A DNA stretch of 10,112 bases. It comes from Candidatus Acidiferrales bacterium. GTDB lineage: Bacteria; Acidobacteriota; Terriglobia; Acidiferrales; UBA7541. The translations under genes were made by a program, and so were the position numbers. The notes beneath the pieces are model-generated. The model was not told the DNA's origin. It worked only from the letters and a program-made list of their open reading frames with translations, and did no database searches. Shown piece after piece: positions 1 through 5,031 of this stretch (position 1 is the first letter of the stretch; every line of letters starts with the position of its first letter). Where the stretch lies: NCBI GenBank assembly GCA_955651735.1, contig CATPAM010000364.1, positions 1-10,112 on the forward strand. The letters run 5' to 3'.

Positions 1-209
1 CGCGAAGATAGTAAGCGCCAGCACGACCCAAACAAAATGCGCAATGTGTGCGTAAGTGGACAGACTTCCCCCTACGTTGCAACTAACATGCGCATGTAGG
101 AAAAAACAAGAAGACTTTCGCGCAGACCCCACCTCTCGTCTGATCGTCTCGGCTTCGTCCTACATAACCAGCCATCGGAAAAACTCGCAACTCTTGGGAG
201 GACATTCGG
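1..209. other. Left-edge intergenic region with small dyads
   Basis: No convincing complete gene lies here. Positions 86-97 form a perfect 12-base palindrome (ACATGCGCATGT). It lies inside a wider inverted repeat, CCTAC at 71-75 against GTAGG at 96-100, and an 8-base palindrome GTTGCAAC sits at 76-83. On the minus strand, positions 63 to 1 are open in a frame giving a hydrophobic stretch (HFVWVVLALTIFA). That could be the first membrane segment of a divergent gene leaving the window, but only weak starts (CTG at 63, GTG at 24) are available. The plus-strand leader of the next gene ends in a strong GGGAGGA ribosome site at 196-202. I see no clear sigma-70 promoter. Confidence 0.4.
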
Positions 210-893
210 ATGAAAAATGTAAAAGCAGCATTTTGTTTGCTCGCAATCACTATGTTCAGCGCCACGGTACTGTGCAGCGCTCGAGCCGATACATGGGACA
301 AGAAAACTGTCGTCACTTTCAATCAGGCCGTGGAAGTTCCGGGGAAAGTTCTACCCGCGGGGACATACACGTTTCAGCTCTTAGATTCGCCTTCCGATCG
401 GCACATTGTTCAGATTTTCAGTGCAGACGGCACCCACATCATCGCCACCATCCTGGCCATCAACAACTACCGTTTGCAACCGACCGGCGAAACGGTCATG
501 AAGTTCAGCGAAAGACCGGGCGATTCTCCGGACGCTCTTCGCGCTTGGTTCTATCCCGGCGACAACTTTGGGCAGGAATTCGTCTATCCAAAGGTTCGTG
601 CGATTCAGTTGGCACAGACGACGAAGGTAATCGTGCCAGCCGTCGCCGTCGACACGTTTGACGACGACACGATGAAGACAGTTCCGATCGTGGCCGTCAC
701 ACCCGACGAGAAAGAAGTTGAAGTGGCCACGGTCATCCAGACCACTCCGACCGCGCCAGCCGCTGCGGCACCAGCCGCGGAAACCGAAGAACTGCCCCAA
801 ACAGCAAGCCTAATGCCGTTGCTCACATTACTTGGTGCGGCATTCATTGGCCTTGCTCTCAGCCTGAAGCTTATCTTAAAGCAAGCTTCGTAA
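210..893 (+). CDS. Secreted protein with C-terminal LPQTAS sortase sorting signal
   Basis: Predicted exported protein of 227 residues. The N-terminus is a signal peptide (K2-K5, hydrophobic core 6-22, cleavage probably after ARA at about 26). Residues about 33-130 form one compact, beta-rich domain of a type often left as hypothetical in Acidobacteria; I cannot name its family. An Ala/Pro/Thr-rich linker (about 178-192) leads to LPQTA at 195-199, then Ser, a hydrophobic helix (201-219) and a short tail with lysines at 220 and 224. This is the three-part layout of a sortase substrate. LPxTA(S) is the motif assigned to subfamily-4/class D sortases rather than the LPxTG of class A. A sortase gene of that type lies about 1.1 kb downstream on the same strand, so anchoring by that enzyme is a reasonable inference. 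The start is supported by GGGAGGA at 196-202, 7 bases before the ATG. In-frame overlapping reading frames on both strands are shadows. Confidence 0.85.
   Translation: MKNVKAAFCLLAITMFSATVLCSARADTWDKKTVVTFNQAVEVPGKVLPAGTYTFQLLDSPSDRHIVQIFSADGTHIIATILAINNYRLQPTGETVMKFSERPGDSPDALRAWFYPGDNFGQEFVYPKVRAIQLAQTTKVIVPAVAVDTFDDDTMKTVPIVAVTPDEKEVEVATVIQTTPTAPAAAAPAAETEELPQTASLMPLLTLLGAAFIGLALSLKLILKQAS
866..889 (+). repeat. Inverted repeat at the 3' end of the LPQTAS gene
   Basis: GAAGCTT at 866-872 pairs perfectly with AAGCTTC at 883-889 across a 10-base loop. It lies within the last codons of the gene, just before the stop at 891-893. No T-run follows, so it is not a classical terminator. It could stabilise the mRNA 3' end or be incidental to the Lys/Leu codons of the membrane anchor. 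Confidence 0.35.
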
Positions 894-917
894 ATGTAGG
901 AAGCTCCTGCGCGTCGC

Positions 918-941
918 GGACGTGATGTCTCCATCACGTCC
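918..941 (+). promoter_or_regulatory. Perfect 10-bp hairpin across the annotated start of the VWA gene
   Basis: Bases 918-927 pair perfectly with 932-941 around a TCTC loop (stem GGACGTGATG). The GTG at 922 and the ATG at 925, which are the first candidate starts of the VWA gene, both lie inside the 5' arm. The hairpin begins 25 bases after the stop of the preceding gene and has no T-tract. It may be an attenuating or terminating structure between the two genes, or a translational gate. If the VWA gene really starts at the GTG at 964, the hairpin is wholly intergenic. Confidence 0.6.
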
Positions 942-1965
942 CGCTTCGCGAGAAAGCCTTTCCGTGCCCCCCATCTTAGATTGTTCCAAGTATCTTCTGG
1001 AAAGGCGCCGCCTTTTTCTTGCTCCCTTCTTGCTCTTCCTCGGCATCACTGGCTACTCAAAATCTCTCATTACGGTGGGCTCCGCCACTGTCGCCGGTCA
1101 GGCGAATATTGCCGTGGCCGCCAACCTCGTGCTGCTGCCTGTGAACGTGACTAACGCGCGTGGAACCTTCGTCTCGGGTCTCAAGTCGCGGGACTTCCGT
1201 GTCTACGAAGACGGAAAGCTCCAAGACCTAACCGTATTCGAACAAGGAGATACTCCTGTTACCGTGGGGCTCGTAGTTGACCACAGCAGAAGCATGGGCT
1301 CAAAGCTCCCAGGTGTCGTTATTGCGGTGTCTTCCTTCATACATTTGAGCAACCCACAAGACGAAATGTTCGTCGTGGATTTCAACGATGACGTGTCGAT
1401 TGAACTTATGAAGGGAAAGGCATTTTCAAGCGACGCAAAGGAGCTTGAAGAGGCTCTCACGGCCGTCTCAGCGCGGGGACGAACCGCGCTTTATGATGCT
1501 GTGAGTGAGGGACTCCACCATCTGCAGTATGGCCGTTGGGGGAAGAAAGCACTAATCGTTGTCAGTGACGGGGGAGACAACGCCAGCCATCTGAAGTATT
1601 CCCAGGTGCTGGCACAGGCTCGCCAGTCACAGGCATTGATCTATTCCGTTGCTCTATTGGGCGCGGACGAAGAAGAGAATCCGAAGGTCCTTCAGCGGCT
1701 CTGCAAGGATACCGGTGGAGTAGCGTTTTTCCCTGGTCCAAAGGATCGCGTCGCGGACATCTCTAAAGAAATCGCCCGAGATCTTCGCGAGCAGTACACG
1801 CTCGGGTATGTACCGCGAAACATGAACGGCGCCGATCCCTTTCGGAAAATTGAAGTGAAGGTGACCGCGCAAAACTATGGCAAAGTGCGCGTGCGAACCC
1901 GGCTGGGCTACTCTCCTACGGCGGACAAACAGTCCACGGTGCAGCCGCGATCGGGGACGAGATGA
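922..1965 (+). CDS. VWFA-related acidobacterial protein with intact MIDAS
   Basis: Secreted or membrane-tethered von Willebrand factor A domain protein of up to 347 residues, matching the VWFA-related family expanded in Acidobacteria. After an N-terminal hydrophobic segment (about 31-45) comes the family's entry region (about 68-110; NLVLLPVNVTNARG, DFRVYEDGK). The VWA domain spans about 113-290. The metal-ion site is complete: D120-x-S122-x-S124, T188 and D216 in VVSDGGDN. The C-terminal QYTLGYVP (291-298) is another family hallmark. VWA domains bind protein partners through this metal, so a role in adhesion or envelope assembly is inferred. It has no sorting signal of its own. Its stop overlaps the sortase ATG (ATGA), implying translational coupling. 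The start is uncertain: GTG 922 and ATG 925 lack a Shine-Dalgarno and lie in a hairpin, while GTG 964 has GAGAAAG 7 bases upstream and keeps the whole signal region. Confidence 0.88.
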   Translation: MMSPSRPASRESLSVPPILDCSKYLLERRRLFLAPFLLFLGITGYSKSLITVGSATVAGQANIAVAANLVLLPVNVTNARGTFVSGLKSRDFRVYEDGKLQDLTVFEQGDTPVTVGLVVDHSRSMGSKLPGVVIAVSSFIHLSNPQDEMFVVDFNDDVSIELMKGKAFSSDAKELEEALTAVSARGRTALYDAVSEGLHHLQYGRWGKKALIVVSDGGDNASHLKYSQVLAQARQSQALIYSVALLGADEEENPKVLQRLCKDTGGVAFFPGPKDRVADISKEIARDLREQYTLGYVPRNMNGADPFRKIEVKVTAQNYGKVRVRTRLGYSPTADKQSTVQPRSGTR

Positions 1966-2588
1966 ATCTGCTGGCTCGGGAACCGAAAGGAATCTCGCCG
2001 ACCCGAGCCCACATCCTCGGTGGCGCCTGCTACTTTTTTCTGGCCCTCGGAGTACTCGCGCTGGGCTACGCCGGCTTCGTCTTCGCTGACTCGCATGTGT
2101 ATCAGGCCCTCGAAATGAAGAAATTCAAGCAGGCGGGCCTGCTTTCGGAACCGCACATCTTGGCGGAAGGCGACGTAATTGGCGAAATTCAAGTACTCCG
2201 CTTGGATCTCAACGCGATTGTTGTCCAGGGCGACTCCCCTGCTAACTTGCGGAGAGCCGTAGGCCACATTTCGACTTCGGCTTTGCCTGGGGAACGGGGC
2301 AATGTCGCTTTGGCTGGTCACCGGGACACTTTTTTCCGCCCACTGCGAGACATCCGGCTGGGCGACAGGGTTAACTTCAACACTCCAGAACATCGCTTCG
2401 AGTACATCGTGGAGTCAATTGATGTCGTTGGACCCAATGACATTCAAGTGTTGGAACCATCGACCGGTCGAGAGCTGACATTCGTCACTTGCTTCCCGTT
2501 TCATTTTGTAGGCCCGGCGCCGAAGCGTTTCGTCGTCCATGCCCGTGAGGTTGATGGGCCGGTACGCGAGCAGCTTGCCAAGGAGTGA
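1962..2588 (+). CDS. Class D-like sortase (cysteine transpeptidase)
   Basis: Membrane-anchored sortase of 208 residues. Sortases cut the sorting signal of a secreted protein and join it to an amine acceptor through a thioester intermediate. One N-terminal transmembrane helix (about 18-42) places the catalytic domain (about 70-200) outside the cytoplasmic membrane. All three catalytic residues are visible: His120 in LAGHRDTFF, Cys177 in TFVTCFPF and Arg189 in PKRFVVHA. The GHRDTFFRPL and VTCFPF contexts resemble class D enzymes, which use LPxTA-type signals. The protein at 210-893 ends in LPQTAS. The start ATG overlaps the VWA stop by four bases, with GGGGACGAG immediately upstream as ribosome site. 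In a diderm the acceptor molecule is unknown, and the sequence does not reveal it. Class assignment is from motif memory, not an alignment. Confidence 0.92.
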   Translation: MNLLAREPKGISPTRAHILGGACYFFLALGVLALGYAGFVFADSHVYQALEMKKFKQAGLLSEPHILAEGDVIGEIQVLRLDLNAIVVQGDSPANLRRAVGHISTSALPGERGNVALAGHRDTFFRPLRDIRLGDRVNFNTPEHRFEYIVESIDVVGPNDIQVLEPSTGRELTFVTCFPFHFVGPAPKRFVVHAREVDGPVREQLAKE

Positions 2589-2600
2589 AGCCATTACCCG

Positions 2601-2637
2601 ATTGCGTTCAGTACGATTCTCCTGTACTCACCGCAAT
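2601..2637 (+). terminator. Imperfect stem-loop after the sortase gene
   Basis: ATTGCG (2601-2606) pairs with CGCAAT (2632-2637) and, inside it, AGTAC (2610-2614) pairs with GTACT (2624-2628). The two stems are separated by a symmetric 3x3 internal loop containing one T:A pair. It starts 12 bases after the sortase stop. No T-run follows, so this may be a weak or factor-assisted terminator, or an operator-like dyad for the next gene. Confidence 0.4.
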
Positions 2638-2728
2638 ATCGTTAAAAACGCAAAAGTGTACTCAAGTGAACAGACATAGAGTTTCAGGTCGGGCTAACAT
2701 CAGTGGCCTGGGGAATTGATAAGACAGT

Positions 2729-2953
2729 ATGAAACCGATCATGTGGGTTGGCATTCTTTTGGTCGTTCTGGGCGCGCTGGCCATCGCATACCAGGGATTT
2801 AATTACACCCATCAAGAAAAAATACTCGACGTCGGACCGATCCATGCCACCGCGGAAGAACATGACCGAGTGTCCATTCCACCGGTCCTCGGCGGGCTCG
2901 CGCTGGTGGCAGGAATCGCCTTGCTCGTTGTTGGAGCGAAAAAGAATTCTTAG
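2729..2953 (+). CDS. Small two-helix membrane protein
   Basis: A 74-residue protein with two transmembrane helices (about 5-23 and 51-70). They are joined by a polar loop containing YTHQEKILDVGPIHATAEEHD, and the protein ends in a short KKNS tail. Small proteins of this shape, with a conserved DxGP-like loop and a PPxLGGLALxxG second helix, are common in Acidobacteria and Proteobacteria and lack a known function. It may resemble the DUF3185 class, but I am not certain. The ribosome site is weak: GGGGA at 2710-2714 is far from the ATG at 2729. The gene stands between two stem-loops and upstream of the SYLF gene, with 139 bases between them, so it may be transcribed alone or with that gene. Confidence 0.7.
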   Translation: MKPIMWVGILLVVLGALAIAYQGFNYTHQEKILDVGPIHATAEEHDRVSIPPVLGGLALVAGIALLVVGAKKNS

Positions 2954-3092
2954 CTCGAGACGACGAAAGTGCCCCGCTGAGAGTCGGGTAACGATGGCCC
3001 TCTCTTAAACTTGAACCGAGTTGAATGTTCTTCAGCCAAAGGTCGTCAGACGTAAACGTCAGCAAGAGAAATTTTGACCGTGGAGGTCAGCG

Positions 3093-3806
3093 ATGAAACG
3101 ATACTTAGTTGGAGCAATGTGTCTTACTCTCGTAGCAGCCGCAGTCTATGCCAAGAAATTGAATAACGAACAGAAACGCCTGGAAAACTGCGGTGTTGTC
3201 ATGCAAGAAGTGCTCAACATCCCCGACAGTATTCCTAAAGAGCTCTTGGAAAAGGCCGAGTGCGTTATCGTGATTCCGTCCGTCCGCAAGCTTGCATTTG
3301 GAGTAGGCGCGAGCTACGGGCGCGGCGCAATGGTTTGCCGCAAGGGCGAGAAATTCAATGGATCTTGGGGAGCTCCCGCAATGTACGCGCTAGAAGGCGG
3401 CAGTGTCGGCTTTCAAATCGGCGGAGAAGCTACCGACCTGATCCTACTGGTGATGAATGACAGAGGCATGGAATCGATTCTCAGCAGCAAGATTAAATTG
3501 GGAGCGGATGCTTCCATTGCTGCAGGGCCCAAAGGACGTGACGCTTCCGCGGACACTGACGCTTGGATGCGCGCTGAGATCCTCAGTTATTCGCGTTCCC
3601 GCGGTGTGTTCGCCGGCGTCTCCCTCGAAGGATCCACGCTTCGCCCCGACGATGAGGCAAGCGAACAGGTCTACGGACATGCCATCAAGGCAAAGGACAT
3701 CGTGAGAAGTGAGACGATGGGTGTGCCCGAAACAGGCCGCCATCTCGTCAACACCTTGCAAAAGAACGCGCCGCACAACGAATCCGAACGCGCTTCGACT
3801 CCGTAG
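3093..3806 (+). CDS. Secreted SYLF-domain (Ysc84-like) lipid-binding protein
   Basis: A 237-residue exported protein. It has a signal peptide (KR at 2-3, hydrophobic core to about 18, cleavage after AYA at 20) followed by a SYLF domain over about 25-205. Supporting segments are the opening helix with NIPDSIPKELLEKAECVIVIPSV, the Gly-rich strands around 68-111, the DLILLVMNDRGMESIL segment (115-130) and SYSRSRGVFAGVSLEGS (166-181), the part that gives the family its signature. Eukaryotic SYLF domains bind phosphoinositides. Bacterial secreted members are thought to bind lipid or act at the envelope, but no substrate is known. GGAGG at 3082-3086 is 6 bases before the ATG and fixes the start. 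The polar tail after about 215 is outside the domain. It converges with the minus-strand GH130 gene and shares the terminator at 3865-3907. Confidence 0.92.
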   Translation: MKRYLVGAMCLTLVAAAVYAKKLNNEQKRLENCGVVMQEVLNIPDSIPKELLEKAECVIVIPSVRKLAFGVGASYGRGAMVCRKGEKFNGSWGAPAMYALEGGSVGFQIGGEATDLILLVMNDRGMESILSSKIKLGADASIAAGPKGRDASADTDAWMRAEILSYSRSRGVFAGVSLEGSTLRPDDEASEQVYGHAIKAKDIVRSETMGVPETGRHLVNTLQKNAPHNESERASTP

Positions 3807-3864
3807 TTGGTTAGCAGCTTGCCGAGGGTTTCCTCATCTCGGCATTGCCAATCTTCGGGAAGAC

Positions 3865-3907
3865 AAGGCCAAACTGCAAAGGTCGATTGCCTTTGCAGTT
3901 TGGCCTT
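3865..3907. terminator. Strong bidirectional terminator (18-bp perfect stem)
   Basis: Bases 3865-3882 pair perfectly with 3890-3907 across a 7-base loop (TCGATTG). The stem carries AAGG at one end and CCTT at the other, and CCTTTT follows at 3911-3916. It lies between two converging genes, the SYLF gene (stop 3806) and the GH130 gene (stop 4004 on the minus strand), so it most likely ends transcription in both directions. The stem, GC-rich in part, with A-rich and T-rich flanks, is a classical intrinsic terminator. Confidence 0.88.
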
Positions 3908-4003
3908 TGCCTTTTCAGATCATTGCGCATCAACCATCCGCCTGAAGTGAAGGCCAATTGTGAGTGCATGCGACGAGGACTGTGCGGCAGTGCCCTCAAG
4001 GGA

Positions 4004-4987
4004 TCATTTGTGACGTCGGTCGCCGCTGTGTTCCGAATGGCCGTTGGCGTCCAGCCAGCTCAGGAGAGAGCGAATGCTGCCGCGCGCCAGAGCAATACTT
4101 GAATCGGCGGCGCCATAGTAGAGATTGATAGTGTCCCCATCGGCGGCCACGGTGTAGCCGCAAGGAAATACGACGTCTTGGACATCTCCCTGACGCTCGT
4201 ACTCCGCCTCTGGCGCAAACATCCAGGAATCCCCACGGATCAGACATCTATCCGGCTGTTGAAGATCGAAGAGAGCCAGGCCCAGCCGATAGATGGAACT
4301 CGAAGGCGTCCGTCGCACGCCGTGATAGATCATCAGCCAGCCTCTTGAAGTTTCAATCGGCGGCGGCGACATGCCAATCTTGTTTGCATCCCACCAGGCG
4401 CCGCGGCGGGCTTCGAGCATGAGCTTGTGAGTTCCCCAATGACGCAAATCGGGAGAATACGAGATCCAGACGTGCGCCCCGAGAGGCGTCATGGGCCGAT
4501 GGATCAATGCCCAGAACCCACCGATCCTGCGTGGCAGCAGGGCGGCGTCCTTGTCGTCTGGCGGCATGACGACACCAATTCTTTCGAAGCTCCGAAAGTC
4601 CTCCGTCAGGGCCAAAGACACTCCGGGACCCCCGCGAGAGTAGGAAGTGTAAACCACAGCAAATTTCTTGAGTTCCGGCATGTAGGTAATGCGTGGATCC
4701 TCGATGCCCCAAATTTCCTCAGGGTATTGGTCGGGTTTGGGTAACAGTGTCGGTTCACGATCGATTTGCCAATCATCAGCACCGTTTACCGACCGGGCCG
4801 CACACAGGTGCGAGAGTCCGCGACGATCTTCCACGCGGCAAAGCAGCAGCGTGGAACCGTCAGGCAGAAGAGTTGCACCAGCGTTGAAAACGCTGTTGAT
4901 GGAATACGGCCAATCCTTTCCTGTTAGGATTGGATTGGCAGCGTGCCGGCAAAACAGCGTTTCGTATTGTTTCGTCATTGCCTTCAT
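4004..4987 (-). CDS. GH130-family beta-mannoside phosphorylase or glycosidase
   Basis: Five-bladed beta-propeller enzyme of family GH130, which acts on beta-mannosides, many members by phosphorolysis giving mannose 1-phosphate. With start ATG 4987 the protein has 327 residues, usual for the family. Visible motifs (this numbering): FNAGA (34-38), CRVEDRRG (50-57), GIEDPR (94-99) with Asp97 as the expected catalytic acid, a KDAALLPRR segment (146-154), SPPPIETSRGWLMIYHGV (207-224) and TINLYYGAAD (286-295). The Arg/His set suits a phosphorylase, but I cannot settle phosphorylase versus hydrolase, nor the substrate. There is no signal peptide, so it is cytoplasmic. A longer version from TTG 5023 is possible, but GGTGA lies 7 bases before ATG 4987. 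It follows the glycosyltransferase gene after 44 bases (8 if the TTG is used), so the two are probably one operon and act on the same mannose-containing glycan. Confidence 0.9.
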   Translation of the reverse strand: MKAMTKQYETLFCRHAANPILTGKDWPYSINSVFNAGATLLPDGSTLLLCRVEDRRGLSHLCAARSVNGADDWQIDREPTLLPKPDQYPEEIWGIEDPRITYMPELKKFAVVYTSYSRGGPGVSLALTEDFRSFERIGVVMPPDDKDAALLPRRIGGFWALIHRPMTPLGAHVWISYSPDLRHWGTHKLMLEARRGAWWDANKIGMSPPPIETSRGWLMIYHGVRRTPSSSIYRLGLALFDLQQPDRCLIRGDSWMFAPEAEYERQGDVQDVVFPCGYTVAADGDTINLYYGAADSSIALARGSIRSLLSWLDANGHSEHSGDRRHK

Positions 4988-5031
4988 CTGAATTTCACCA
5001 CGCTCCTGGAATCGATTTCTCAAGGTTTTGC

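Noticed and set aside
56..661. 201-residue plus-strand open frame overlapping the LPQTAS gene
   Set aside because: No ribosome site, Arg/Ser/His-rich composition and no recognisable domain. The frame from 210 has a signal peptide, sorting signal and strong Shine-Dalgarno.
2722..2728. Third AGACA half-site just before the small membrane protein gene
   Set aside because: The partner TGTCT is absent at N6 spacing (GGGAA instead), so it is not a Crp-type palindrome.
3049..3060. GACGT-AA-ACGTC inverted repeat upstream of the SYLF gene
   Set aside because: Only five-base arms, with no second copy or promoter match; too short to support an operator call.
3865..3907. CRISPR-like or mobile-element inverted repeat
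   Set aside because: Single inverted repeat between convergent genes with a T-rich flank; a terminator explains it, and no repeat-spacer units or transposase are present.
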